Origin: Comamonadaceae bacterium
GTDB taxonomy: Bacteria > Pseudomonadota > Gammaproteobacteria > Burkholderiales > Burkholderiaceae_C
Assembly (NCBI GenBank): GCA_947475495.1
Contig: CANJNX010000008.1
Coordinates: forward strand, 1-10,605
Length of the DNA: 10,605 bases
Direction: 5' to 3'
Part shown: one piece after another, positions 1 to 6,924 of the stretch
Position numbering within the stretch: position 1 is the first letter of the stretch
Layout: each line of letters begins with the position of its first letter
Notes under the pieces: generated by a model
Databases searched by the model: none
The model's input: only the letters and a program-made list of their open reading frames with translations
What the model was told of the DNA's origin: nothing
Position numbers and translations under genes: made by a program

Positions 1-1
1 A

Positions 2-19
2 GCCGCTAAAAAAGCCTAA
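2..19 (+). other. Possible 3' end of an upstream gene (edge of window)
   Basis: One frame is open from the window edge to a TAA at 17-19, giving a possible tail A-A-K-K-A-stop just before lon. The gene normally found upstream of lon in proteobacteria is clpX, but five codons are too few to identify anything. This is a guess from gene order. Confidence 0.15.
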
Positions 20-42
20 TCCGAAATACGTGAAAGGTTTTT

Positions 43-2487
43 ATGTCTAATCCCGCGACCCTGCCAGCCACTCCAATTGATCTGCCCTTGTTGCCTTTGC
101 GCGACGTGGTGGTGTTTCCGCATATGGTGATTCCCTTGTTTGTGGGACGCCCCAAGAGCATCAAAGCCCTCGAGGCTGCGATGGAATCCGAGCGGCGCAT
201 CATGTTGGTGGCCCAAAAGACGGCGGCTAAAGATGATCCCGTAATTTCTGACATGTTTGATGTCGGATGCGTCTCGACCATTTTGCAAATGCTCAAGCTG
301 CCAGACGGAACAGTCAAAGTCTTGGTCGAAGGCCACCAGCGTGCAACTGTCAACAAAATTGAGGACGGCGAGTCTCACTTTGTTGCTAATGTCACCCCGA
401 TAGAACCGCCTGCCTTAGTTGCCGACGATGACAAAAAAATTGCCAGTGAAATTGAGGCCTTGCGCCGCGCAGTGATGCAGCAGTTTGACCAGTACGTCAA
501 ACTCAATAAAAAAATCCCGCCTGAAATTCTGACGTCGATCGCCAGTATCGATGACCCCGGGCGTTTAGCCGACACCATTGCCGCTCACTTGCCGCTCAAA
601 TTGGAAAGCAAGCAAACTGTTTTGGGCTTGTCTGCCGTCAAAGAACGCTTGGAAAATTTGTTTGAGCAAATTGAACATGAAGTCGACATCTTGAATGTCG
701 ACAAAAAGATCCGTGGTCGCGTCAAGCGCCAAATGGAAAAGAATCAGCGCGACTTTTACTTGAACGAACAAGTCAAAGCCATTCAAAAAGAATTGGGTGA
801 GGGCGAAGACGGCTCGGATATTGAAGAGATCGAGAAAAAGATCAAAGCGGCCAAGATGCCCAAAGAGGCGCTAAAAAAAGCCGAGTCCGAACTCAAAAAA
901 CTCAAACTCATGTCGCCGATGTCGGCTGAAGCTACGGTGGTGCGCAACTACATTGACGTGCTGGCGGGGCTGCCCTGGACGGCTAAAACCAAAATCAAAC
1001 ACGACTTGGGTAATGCAGAAACAGTCCTTAACCAAGACCACTTCGGCTTAGATAAAGTCAAAGACCGTATCTTGGAATACCTTGCAGTTCAGCAACGCGT
1101 TGACAAAGTGAAAGCGCCAATCTTGTGTTTGGTCGGCCCTCCCGGGGTCGGTAAAACATCGCTGGGTCAATCGATTGCGAAAGCCACGGGTCGCAAATAT
1201 GTGCGTATGGCTTTGGGTGGGATGCGAGACGAAGCAGAAATTCGTGGCCACCGGCGCACCTACATTGGAGCGATGCCCGGCAAGGTTTTGCAAAGCCTGG
1301 CCAAGGTTGGAACACGCAACCCTTTGTTCTTGCTCGATGAAATCGACAAACTCGGGACCGACTTCCGCGGTGACCCCAGCAGCGCGTTGTTAGAGGTCCT
1401 AGACCCCGAACAAAACCACAAGTTTGGCGACCACTATGTCGAAGTGGATTACGACTTGAGCGACGTGATGTTTGTTGCTACGTCCAACTCCATGAATATT
1501 CCTTCTGCATTGCTCGATCGGATGGAAGTGATCCGTTTGGCGGGCTATACCGAAGACGAAAAAACCAATATTGCAATTACGTATTTGCTGCCCAAGCAAA
1601 TGAAAAATAACGGCGTGAAAGAGGCCGAATTGCAGATTGAAGATGCCGCGGTGCGCGACATCGTGCGCTACTACACCCGAGAGGCGGGTGTTCGCTCTTT
1701 AGAGCGTGAGCTGTCTAAGATTTGTCGCAAAGTCGTCAAAGGGTTGTTGCTTAAAAAACTCACGCCCAAAGTCATTGTGACGGCGGACAACTTGAATGAC
1801 TACCTTGGCGTTCGCAAGTTCAGCTACGGCCGCGCTGAAGAGCAAAACCAAGTGGGCCAAGTCGTTGGCTTGGCATGGACAGAAGTGGGTGGCGACTTGC
1901 TAACCATCGAGGCGGCCGTGATGCCAGGAAAAGGGGTCATTACGCGCACTGGGTCCTTGGGCGACGTCATGAAGGAGTCTGTTGAAGCGGCCCGCACCGT
2001 GGTGCGCAGTCGCGCCAAACGCCTGGGTATCAAAGACTCGGTGTTTGAGAAAAAAGACATCCATATTCACGTGCCCGATGGCGCAACGCCAAAAGACGGA
2101 CCCAGCGCAGGCGCTGCCTTGGCGACGGCCTTTGTATCGGCGCTCACCGGAATACCAGTTCGTGGCGATGTGGCGATGACCGGCGAGATCACTTTGCGTG
2201 GCGAGATCACTGAAATTGGCGGACTCAAGGAAAAATTGTTGGCTGCGCTGCGCGGTGGCATCAAAACTGTATTGATCCCAGAGACCAACGCCAAAGACCT
2301 GCAAGACATTCCTGGCAACGTGAAAAATGGATTGGAAATTATCCCTGTGCGTTGGATCGACAAGGTCTTGGAGCTGGCATTAGAGCGCCAGCCCGTTGCC
2401 TTGACCGAAGAGGAAATTGCGGCTTCTGAGGCCGTTGTAGCCACGGCGGTCCCGGTAGCCGAGGTACAGGGTTCGGTCAAGCATTAA
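43..2487 (+). CDS. lon: ATP-dependent Lon protease (LonA type)
   Basis: Lon is a cytoplasmic AAA+ serine protease that unfolds and degrades damaged and short-lived regulatory proteins as a homohexamer. The 814-residue product has the full LonA order. An N-terminal substrate-binding domain starts at about residue 13 with LPLLPLRDVVVFPHM. A charged helical linker follows at about 200-310. The AAA+ module has Walker A GPPGVGKT at 365-372 and Walker B LLDEID around D432-E433. The C-terminal protease domain has the nucleophile S688 in DGPSAG and the partner K731 in GGLKEK. Their 43-residue spacing equals that of S679/K722 in E. coli Lon. E. coli Lon is 784 residues; the extra length is mainly an Ala/Val/Glu-rich tail after about residue 785. 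The ATG at 43 has a GAAAGG ribosome-binding site at 32-37. Three tRNA genes follow on the same strand. The promoter, often heat-shock controlled, lies outside the window. Confidence 0.98.
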   Translation: MSNPATLPATPIDLPLLPLRDVVVFPHMVIPLFVGRPKSIKALEAAMESERRIMLVAQKTAAKDDPVISDMFDVGCVSTILQMLKLPDGTVKVLVEGHQRATVNKIEDGESHFVANVTPIEPPALVADDDKKIASEIEALRRAVMQQFDQYVKLNKKIPPEILTSIASIDDPGRLADTIAAHLPLKLESKQTVLGLSAVKERLENLFEQIEHEVDILNVDKKIRGRVKRQMEKNQRDFYLNEQVKAIQKELGEGEDGSDIEEIEKKIKAAKMPKEALKKAESELKKLKLMSPMSAEATVVRNYIDVLAGLPWTAKTKIKHDLGNAETVLNQDHFGLDKVKDRILEYLAVQQRVDKVKAPILCLVGPPGVGKTSLGQSIAKATGRKYVRMALGGMRDEAEIRGHRRTYIGAMPGKVLQSLAKVGTRNPLFLLDEIDKLGTDFRGDPSSALLEVLDPEQNHKFGDHYVEVDYDLSDVMFVATSNSMNIPSALLDRMEVIRLAGYTEDEKTNIAITYLLPKQMKNNGVKEAELQIEDAAVRDIVRYYTREAGVRSLERELSKICRKVVKGLLLKKLTPKVIVTADNLNDYLGVRKFSYGRAEEQNQVGQVVGLAWTEVGGDLLTIEAAVMPGKGVITRTGSLGDVMKESVEAARTVVRSRAKRLGIKDSVFEKKDIHIHVPDGATPKDGPSAGAALATAFVSALTGIPVRGDVAMTGEITLRGEITEIGGLKEKLLAALRGGIKTVLIPETNAKDLQDIPGNVKNGLEIIPVRWIDKVLELALERQPVALTEEEIAASEAVVATAVPVAEVQGSVKH

Positions 2488-2510
2488 GGGCTGTGGCGCT
2501 TGGTTTTTTT
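2478..2510 (+). terminator. Weak candidate intrinsic terminator after lon
   Basis: CAAGC at 2478-2482 can pair with GCTTG at 2498-2502, shortly before a run of seven T at 2504-2510. The stem is only 5 bp with a 15-base loop and it overlaps the lon stop codon, so the T run is the stronger part of the evidence. Partial read-through into the tRNA genes is possible. Confidence 0.3.
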
Positions 2511-2543
2511 CGGAAGAGCCTCCCAAATCCCAAAAAAATACGC

Positions 2544-2549
2544 TACAAT
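2544..2549 (+). promoter_or_regulatory. Putative -10 element for the tRNA-Gly gene
   Basis: TACAAT matches the sigma-70 -10 consensus at five of six positions and ends 14 bases before the tRNA. That places the transcription start about 7 bases before the mature 5' end. No convincing -35 is visible about 17 bases upstream, where the sequence is TCCCAA. Confidence 0.5.
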
Positions 2550-2563
2550 TCTTTCATTGAAAT

Positions 2564-2639
2564 GCGGGAATAGCTCAGTTGGTAGAGCGCAACCTTGCCA
2601 AGGTTGAGGTCGAGAGTTCGAGACTCTTTTCCCGCTCCA
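2564..2639 (+). tRNA. tRNA-Gly (anticodon GCC)
   Basis: A complete 76-base cloverleaf with encoded CCA. The acceptor stem GCGGGAA pairs with TTCCCGC, and the D arm is GCTC/GAGC with an AGTTGGTA loop. The anticodon stem CAACC/GGTTG encloses TTGCCAA, with anticodon GCC at 2597-2599. The T stem GAGAG/CTCTT encloses TTCGAGA and has one G-U pair. It reads GGC and GGU codons. It is first of a three-tRNA cluster behind lon and is followed closely by an intrinsic terminator. Confidence 0.97.
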
Positions 2640-2646
2640 AATTCCG

Positions 2647-2674
2647 AAAGGGAAGCCCAGTGCTTCCCTTTTTT
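2647..2674 (+). terminator. Intrinsic terminator after tRNA-Gly
   Basis: A perfect 10-bp stem, AAAGGGAAGC (2647-2656) with GCTTCCCTTT (2662-2671), has a five-base CCAGT loop and runs into six T at 2669-2674. It lies 7 bases after the tRNA-Gly CCA end and before tRNA-Cys. It should therefore separate tRNA-Gly from the other two tRNAs. Confidence 0.88.
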
Positions 2675-2700
2675 GTTAGGTCATATAGCTCATTGTGAGT

Positions 2701-2774
2701 GGCGCGGTAGCAAAGCGGTTATGCCCCGGATTGCAAATCCGGTTAGTCCGGTTCGACTCCGGACCGCGCCTCCA
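2701..2774 (+). tRNA. tRNA-Cys (anticodon GCA)
   Basis: A complete 74-base tRNA with encoded CCA, very close to E. coli tRNA-Cys. The acceptor stem GGCGCGG pairs with CCGCGCC. The anticodon stem CCGGA/TCCGG encloses TTGCAAA, with anticodon GCA at 2733-2735. The T arm is GTCCGG-TTCGACT-CCGGAC-like. It follows the tRNA-Gly terminator, so it probably needs its own promoter or read-through. TATAGC at 2684-2689 is a possible but weak -10 element (four of six). Confidence 0.97.
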
Positions 2775-2781
2775 GAAATTG

Positions 2782-2799
2782 TTGGTCTTTAAGGACCAA
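2782..2799 (+). other. Spacer hairpin between tRNA-Cys and tRNA-Leu
   Basis: TTGGTC (2782-2787) and GACCAA (2794-2799) form a perfect 6-bp stem with a six-base loop in the 28-base spacer between two tRNAs. There is no T run, so it is not a terminator. A hairpin here would fit an endonuclease processing site in a tRNA-Cys/tRNA-Leu precursor, which is an inference. Confidence 0.4.
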
Positions 2800-2802
2800 G
2801 CT

Positions 2803-2895
2803 GCCCGAGTGGTGAAATAGGTAGACACATCGGACTTAAAATCCGCCGCTTCGTGAATAACGGGCGTACCGGTTCGATTCCGGTCTCGGGCACCA
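2803..2895 (+). tRNA. tRNA-Leu (anticodon TAA)
   Basis: A 93-base class II tRNA with encoded CCA. The acceptor stem GCCCGAG pairs with CTCGGGC, and the D stem GTG/CAC encloses a long loop. The anticodon loop CTTAAAA has TAA at 2837-2839. A 21-base variable arm follows, and the T stem ACCGG/CCGGT encloses TTCGATT. It reads UUA and UUG codons. Position 27:43 (T2830 and C2846) does not pair, leaving a 4-bp anticodon stem; every other stem is intact, so the gene is probably functional. Confidence 0.96.
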
Positions 2896-2933
2896 TTGCT
2901 TAGTTAAGGCCATACCAAAGTCGCACTCCATGC

Positions 2934-2980
2934 GGAGCTGATTTATTCCTTAATCCAATGCCGCAACTACAATCAGCTCC
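2934..2980 (+). promoter_or_regulatory. Inverted repeat and -10-like box directly before the 2983 start
   Basis: GGAGCTGATT (2934-2943) and AATCAGCTCC (2971-2980) form a perfect 10-bp inverted repeat with a 27-base spacer, ending two bases before the ATG at 2983. TACAAT at 2968-2973 resembles a -10 element. It would start transcription near 2980, giving an almost leaderless mRNA. No Shine-Dalgarno sequence precedes the ATG. The repeat could be an operator spanning the promoter or, if transcription begins further upstream, a hairpin controlling translation. Confidence 0.4.
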
Positions 2981-2982
2981 CT

Positions 2983-3621
2983 ATGTCTAGTCACAACTCC
3001 CCTTTTGAAATTCACGTCCACGGGCAAGTGGCTTTGCGGGTAGAAGTGACCTTGAGTGATGTACAGGATGCGCTCAAGCCGCTATGGAAATATGCGGGTG
3101 CGCGGTCGATGGCGGATGCTGTGGATAGTTATTACGAGGACGAGCCGGGCATTGTTTTTGTCGCGCAAGAGCACTTACTGCAGATGTGTTGGACCGTGGC
3201 AGGCGATGAAGATTTCCGGCAAGCGCTGGATGAGATGTGCATGAATCTCAACGAACTTGCCGCGGTGGGCGCTGCCATTGAAGTCACGTTTTACGACGCT
3301 GACTTTGAAGAGGATGAGCACCAGTCAGAGAGCGACTCACGCGATGATTTTGTCATGCTGTTTGTGGGCCCCAATCCGGCCGCCATCATGCAAGTCCAGC
3401 GGGATATCTTGGTGCAAGACGTGGTGAATTTGATGGAGCGCCATTTCGATGGCGCCGAATTAAGTGGCGTGGTCGCTGAAGTTGATAAGCTTTTCGTGCA
3501 TCGATTTGACGCGTTGGTCAGTTCGCTTGAAATTGGGAAACCCCCTAGAGGCTCTGGCGGCTCCAGTGGAAATTTTGGCAGCGGACACGGTGGCGGGCGC
3601 AAGCCGCGCCACCTGCACTAA
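2983..3621 (+). CDS. Conserved hypothetical protein with acidic core and Gly-rich basic tail
   Basis: The 212-residue product resembles uncharacterised proteins I recall from Burkholderiales, but I cannot name the family or a function. It begins with a short beta-rich stretch (about 7-23, PFEIHVHGQVALRVEV) and a conserved-looking block (about 24-50, including LKPLWKYAGARS). An acidic segment follows (about 104-122, with DADFEEDEHQ). The second half contains FVMLFVGPNPAAIMQVQRDI (124-143), then amphipathic helices to about 184. The last 27 residues are low-complexity Gly/Ser ending in RKPRHLH. There is no signal peptide or membrane segment, so it should be cytoplasmic. It stands alone between the tRNA cluster and a convergent dehydrogenase gene. 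The ATG at 2983 lacks a Shine-Dalgarno; in-frame codon usage is like the neighbours, and opposite-strand reading frames are shadows. The basic tail could contact nucleic acid or a partner, which is speculation. Confidence 0.85.
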   Translation: MSSHNSPFEIHVHGQVALRVEVTLSDVQDALKPLWKYAGARSMADAVDSYYEDEPGIVFVAQEHLLQMCWTVAGDEDFRQALDEMCMNLNELAAVGAAIEVTFYDADFEEDEHQSESDSRDDFVMLFVGPNPAAIMQVQRDILVQDVVNLMERHFDGAELSGVVAEVDKLFVHRFDALVSSLEIGKPPRGSGGSSGNFGSGHGGGRKPRHLH

Positions 3622-3644
3622 ACGGCCAAGGCCAGACCGTTCAA

Positions 3645-4919
3645 TTAACAACCCCGCGTAATCGGCATTTCTACGGGTTTGGGGTTCAGGGCATATTTAC
3701 CGAGTTCGAGTTTGGCAATCGCATTGCGGTGGACTTCATCGGGGCCGTCTGCAAAACGCAAGGTGCGGGCATTGGTGTAGCTGTAAGCCAGCGGGAAGTC
3801 ATCGCACATGCCGGCCCCGCCGTGAACTTGCATGGCCCAGTCAATCACTTCACACGCCATATTGGGCGCCACCACCTTGATCATGGCAATCTCATTTTTT
3901 GCAAACTTATTGCCCGCCTTGTCCATCATCCATGCCGCTTTGAGCGTGAGCAGTCGGGCCATATCGATTTTGCAGCGGGATTCGGCAATACGCTCTTGGG
4001 TGACGGTTTGCGCGGCAATCGGCTTACCGAAAGCGACGCGCGACGAAGCGCGCTTGCACATCAGCTCCAATGCCCGCTCTGCCAATCCAATTAAGCGCAT
4101 GCAGTGGTGAATTCGGCCAGGGCCAAGGCGGCCTTGGGCGATTTCAAAGCCGCGTCCTTCACCTAGCAAGATGTTGCTCACTGGTACGCGGACATTTTCA
4201 AATAGCACTTCCATGTGGCCATGGGGCGCGTCGTCATAGCCAAAGACATTCAAGGGGCGCACCACGGTAATGCCTTTGGTGTTAGCGGGCACCAAGACCA
4301 TGCTTTGCTGCGAATGGCGAGCCGCTTCAGGGTCGGTTTTGCCCATGACGATGTAGATCGCGCAGCGGGGGTCACCTGCGCCTGACGTCCACCACTTGCG
4401 GCCGTTGATGACGTATTCATCGCCGTCACGCTCAATGCGGGTGGCAATATTGGTGGCATCGCTTGAGGCGACGTCAGGTTCTGTCATCGCAAAGGCCGAA
4501 CGAATTTCACCGGCCAGCAAGGGCTTGAGCCAGCGTTTTTTGTTTTCGTCTGAGCCGTAACGTGCAATGGTTTCCATATTGCCGGTGTCTGGTGCGGAGC
4601 AGTTGAAAACCTCGCTTGACCACATCACCCGGCCCATGATTTCTGCCAAGGGAGCGTACTCCTCGTTGGTCAAACCTGCGCCGTGGTAGCCCGAGGCTTC
4701 TGCGCTGTCCACCGGTAAAAAGAGGTTCCACAGGCCTGCGCTCTGGGCTTTGACTTTGAGCTTTTCAATCGTTTGAAGCGGAGTCCAGCGCTTGCCTGCT
4801 GCTGTGTTGGCAATGATCTCTGCGTGGTAGGCCGCTTCTGCTGGATAGATGTGCTCGTCCATAAAGGCCAACAGCTTGGCTTGCAAGGCCTGGGTCTTGG
4901 GTGAAAATTCGAAGTCCAT
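3645..4919 (-). CDS. Acyl-CoA dehydrogenase, ACAD10/ACAD11 (LvaC-like) type
   Basis: A 424-residue FAD-dependent acyl-CoA dehydrogenase. Family motifs seen are [15 protein letters not shown] (143-157, flavin/substrate loop), [14 protein letters not shown] (173-186), RVAFGKP (294-300), QVHGGAG (364-370) and DGPDEVHR (391-398). In classical medium-chain enzymes the catalytic Glu lies in a YEG motif. Here Asp391 takes that place, as in the ACAD10/11 group. The gene starts 11 bases after the stop of the upstream kinase, with AGGAG in the gap (complement of 4924-4929) at good spacing, so the two are surely co-transcribed. By analogy with LvaC and ACAD11 it may act on a 4-phosphoacyl-CoA, removing phosphate on the way to a beta-oxidisable product. 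A plain fatty acyl-CoA dehydrogenase cannot be excluded. The family call is firm; the substrate is inferred from the neighbour. Confidence 0.93.
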   Translation of the reverse strand: MDFEFSPKTQALQAKLLAFMDEHIYPAEAAYHAEIIANTAAGKRWTPLQTIEKLKVKAQSAGLWNLFLPVDSAEASGYHGAGLTNEEYAPLAEIMGRVMWSSEVFNCSAPDTGNMETIARYGSDENKKRWLKPLLAGEIRSAFAMTEPDVASSDATNIATRIERDGDEYVINGRKWWTSGAGDPRCAIYIVMGKTDPEAARHSQQSMVLVPANTKGITVVRPLNVFGYDDAPHGHMEVLFENVRVPVSNILLGEGRGFEIAQGRLGPGRIHHCMRLIGLAERALELMCKRASSRVAFGKPIAAQTVTQERIAESRCKIDMARLLTLKAAWMMDKAGNKFAKNEIAMIKVVAPNMACEVIDWAMQVHGGAGMCDDFPLAYSYTNARTLRFADGPDEVHRNAIAKLELGKYALNPKPVEMPITRGC

Positions 4920-4923
4920 GGTG

Positions 4924-4929
4924 TCTCCT
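4924..4929 (-). promoter_or_regulatory. Ribosome-binding site of the acyl-CoA dehydrogenase gene
   Basis: The minus strand reads AGGAGA followed by CACC and ATG, a strong Shine-Dalgarno in the 11-base gap after the kinase stop codon. It fixes the dehydrogenase start and supports tight co-expression of the pair. Confidence 0.75.
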
Positions 4930-4930
4930 G

Positions 4931-6025
4931 TCAGTGTGAATGTGATTTTTGAGCGAATTGCCAGGCCAGTTGGGCCAAAGGCTTGGCACCCGCCGCCGAG
5001 CTGACGGCTTGTGCGCTAGACGCGGTGCCGTCTTCCACGCGTTTGGCAATGCCTTGCAAGATGGCGGCAATACGGAACATGTTGTAAGCCATGTAGAAAT
5101 TCCAGTCGGCTTGCAATGCTTGCGGCGTGACTTGGAGGGTGTGAGCGCAGTACATGGCAATGTATTCTTCTTGGGTGGGAATACCCAAGGCTTTGACATC
5201 AATTCCTGCAATCCCACGAAAACTTCCCGGAGGAATATTCCAGGCCATCGCGTGGTAACTAAAGTCGGCTAAGGGGTGCCCCAAGGTGGAAAGTTCCCAA
5301 TCAAGAACGGCAAGTATTTTTGGCTCAGTAGGGTGAAAAATCAGGTTATCCAGGCGAAAGTCTCCGTGCACAATGCCCACCATGTTCTCAGCGCGGGCCA
5401 TGGCCGGTATGTGCTGGGGAAGCCACGCGATGAGCGCGTCCATCTCTGGGATGGGCTGTGTCACCGAGGCAATGTATTGCTTGCTCCAGCGGCCAATTTG
5501 GCGCTCAAAATAATTGCCTGGCTTGCCATAACTCGCCAAACCACGTTCAGCAAATGCAACGCCGTGCAATGCCGCAATGACCCGGTTCATTTCTGCGTAA
5601 ATGGCACTGCGCTGCGCGGGCTTCATACCTGGAAGGGTTTGATCCCAAAGGATGCGGCCTTCAATGAATTCCATGACATAAAAGGCCCGTCCAATAACAG
5701 CTTCGTCTTCGCACAAACAGTGCATTTTTGGAACGGGGACCGCGGTTCCGTACAGGCCTTGCATGACCGCAAATTCGCGCTCAATGGCGTGAGCTGAGGG
5801 CAGAAGTTTGGCCACAGGGCCCGGTTTGGCCCGCATGACATAACTCTTGCTGGGAGTGATGAGCTTGTAGGTAGGGTTGCTTTGCCCGCCCTTGAATGAC
5901 TCTACCGTCAGGGGACCTGCAAATCCTGGTAAGTGCAGATCCAACCACTGCGAGAGCGCTGCAATGTCAAAGGCTTGTTTCTCCGATACCGCACGGGTGC
6001 CTACAAAATGGTCAAAGTCGCTCAT
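4931..6025 (-). CDS. APH-fold phosphotransferase, ACAD11 N-domain / LvaA-like (putative 4-hydroxyacyl-CoA kinase)
   Basis: A 364-residue kinase of the aminoglycoside phosphotransferase/choline kinase fold. Residues 44-54 carry the nucleotide-binding segment [11 protein letters not shown]. The catalytic loop is HGDFRLDN at 220-227, with Asp222 as likely base. The metal-binding motif is DWE at 242-244, followed by [10 protein letters not shown]. This version of the fold is the one fused to an acyl-CoA dehydrogenase in mammalian ACAD11, and the same kind of protein as LvaA of Pseudomonas putida, which phosphorylates 4-hydroxyvaleryl-CoA. Antibiotic resistance is therefore an unlikely role. The gene lies 11 bases before the dehydrogenase and 40 bases after a Crp/Fnr-type regulator on the same strand. 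No clear Shine-Dalgarno precedes the ATG. No separate LvaB-like small subunit gene is visible nearby. The fold is certain; the substrate is inference. Confidence 0.9.
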   Translation of the reverse strand: MSDFDHFVGTRAVSEKQAFDIAALSQWLDLHLPGFAGPLTVESFKGGQSNPTYKLITPSKSYVMRAKPGPVAKLLPSAHAIEREFAVMQGLYGTAVPVPKMHCLCEDEAVIGRAFYVMEFIEGRILWDQTLPGMKPAQRSAIYAEMNRVIAALHGVAFAERGLASYGKPGNYFERQIGRWSKQYIASVTQPIPEMDALIAWLPQHIPAMARAENMVGIVHGDFRLDNLIFHPTEPKILAVLDWELSTLGHPLADFSYHAMAWNIPPGSFRGIAGIDVKALGIPTQEEYIAMYCAHTLQVTPQALQADWNFYMAYNMFRIAAILQGIAKRVEDGTASSAQAVSSAAGAKPLAQLAWQFAQKSHSH

Positions 6026-6065
6026 GGTGTGAGGGTGTGTTGCTAAGTGTCAAGTGAAAAAAAGT

Positions 6066-6785
6066 TTAAATATCTGCATCCGCAATTCGCATCAGCGCGT
6101 CTCGGTCACGCACCACCAGGCCACCGGGCTCAATGCGAATGGTGTCCTCGCGTTCCATCGATTTGAGTTCTTGGTTCACTCTTTGGCGCGATGCGCCAAG
6201 CAACTGGGCGAGTTCTTCTTGTGCCAGTTGCAAACCAATGCGAACCTCGCTGCCGTCGCTAAGGGAAGGGATGCCGTAGCTGCGGACCAAATGCAAGAGT
6301 TGTTTAGCCAACCGGGCACGCAGGGGCAGGGTGTTGAGGTCTTCTACCAAACCGTAGAGCTGGCGAATGCGCCGGGCATGAAGTCGCAGGAGGGCTTCGT
6401 AAAGTTCAACATGGTTGGCTAGGATTTTTTTGAAGTCTGCTTTGGCAACGCACAAGGTCGTGCTTTCGCCGTGGGCATAGGCGTCATGGGTGCGCCGGTC
6501 ACCATCAAAAATCGACACATCGCCAAACCAAATGCCGGGCTCGACGTAGGTCAAGGTAATTTGTTTGCCTGAAATGGAGGTTGAGCTGACCCGAATCGCC
6601 CCTTTGGCGCAGGCCACCCATTCTTCGGGCGGTTCCCCCCGCGCGGCAATGAGATCGCCATCGTTGTGTCGTTTGACGTAGGCGCACCGCAGGATATCGT
6701 GCTTTAAAGACGGCGAGAGTGTGGAAAACCACCGCCCTGCGTTGATCGCAGAGCGTTCTTCAATTGTGAGAATGGGTTCATCCAT
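6066..6785 (-). CDS. Crp/Fnr-family transcriptional regulator
   Basis: A 239-residue regulator. Residues 20-120 form the cyclic-nucleotide-binding-like beta-barrel, with the effector loop FGDVSIFDGDRRTHDAYA at 87-104. A long dimerisation helix spans about 121-150, and a C-terminal winged helix spans about 180-232. The helix-turn-helix is LAQEELAQLLGASRQRVNQE at 187-206, with recognition helix near 199-210. Compared with E. coli Crp, the effector loop has Gly-Asp instead of Gly-Glu and Arg-Thr instead of the cAMP-contacting Arg-Ser, so the ligand is uncertain. The few cysteines are not arranged like the FNR iron-sulfur cluster, so oxygen sensing of that type is unlikely. The ATG at 6785 is the earliest possible start, since an in-frame TAG lies five codons upstream. 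It has only a weak ribosome-binding site and is overlapped by a short leader ORF. The kinase/dehydrogenase pair follows after 40 bases and is a plausible target or operon partner. Confidence 0.93.
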   Translation of the reverse strand: MDEPILTIEERSAINAGRWFSTLSPSLKHDILRCAYVKRHNDGDLIAARGEPPEEWVACAKGAIRVSSTSISGKQITLTYVEPGIWFGDVSIFDGDRRTHDAYAHGESTTLCVAKADFKKILANHVELYEALLRLHARRIRQLYGLVEDLNTLPLRARLAKQLLHLVRSYGIPSLSDGSEVRIGLQLAQEELAQLLGASRQRVNQELKSMEREDTIRIEPGGLVVRDRDALMRIADADI

Positions 6786-6828
6786 GGGGAAACTTGGCTA
6801 CTTCGGTTCTCATTGAGGGATGGTGCAT
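6778..6828 (-). CDS. Candidate 16-codon leader ORF overlapping the Crp/Fnr start
   Basis: The minus strand has AAGGAGGT (complement of 6833-6840), a near-perfect Shine-Dalgarno, four bases before an ATG at 6828. The frame encodes MHHPSMRTEVAKFPHG and stops at TGA (6780-6778), two bases after the regulator's ATG (6785-6783), so the frames overlap by eight bases. The regulator's own start has only a weak ribosome-binding site, which suggests translational coupling through this leader. There is no homology to appeal to for so short a peptide. Confidence 0.4.
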   Translation of the reverse strand: MHHPSMRTEVAKFPHG

Positions 6829-6924
6829 TGTGACCTCCTTGTTGCAATTCAGGGGTGGGTTTTGTCACCTTCGTGTCTGCGTAAGGGCCCCACAACCCTT
6901 GCTCCACTTTGCGCTATGGCTGGG

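Noticed and set aside
1900..2480. Long minus-strand frames within lon
   Set aside because: They are antisense to the conserved Lon protease domain and have no recognisable domains.
2564..2895. tRNA cluster as an attachment site of an integrated element
   Set aside because: No integrase or duplicated tRNA 3' end is seen within the window.
3621..3641. AACGG/CCGTT inverted repeat between the convergent genes at 3621 and 3645
   Set aside because: The stem is only 5 bp with an 11-base loop and no T run on either strand, too weak to call a terminator.
5276..5797. Plus-strand open frame of 173 codons inside the kinase gene
   Set aside because: It is antisense to a gene with clear kinase motifs and its translation shows no family features; it is a shadow frame.
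4931..6025. Aminoglycoside resistance gene
   Set aside because: The fold is shared, but the sequence type and the adjoining acyl-CoA dehydrogenase point to acyl-CoA metabolism.
6048..6053. Consensus TTGACA on the minus strand between the regulator and the kinase
   Set aside because: Seventeen bases downstream there is only ACACCA overlapping the kinase start, so no -10 element supports a promoter.
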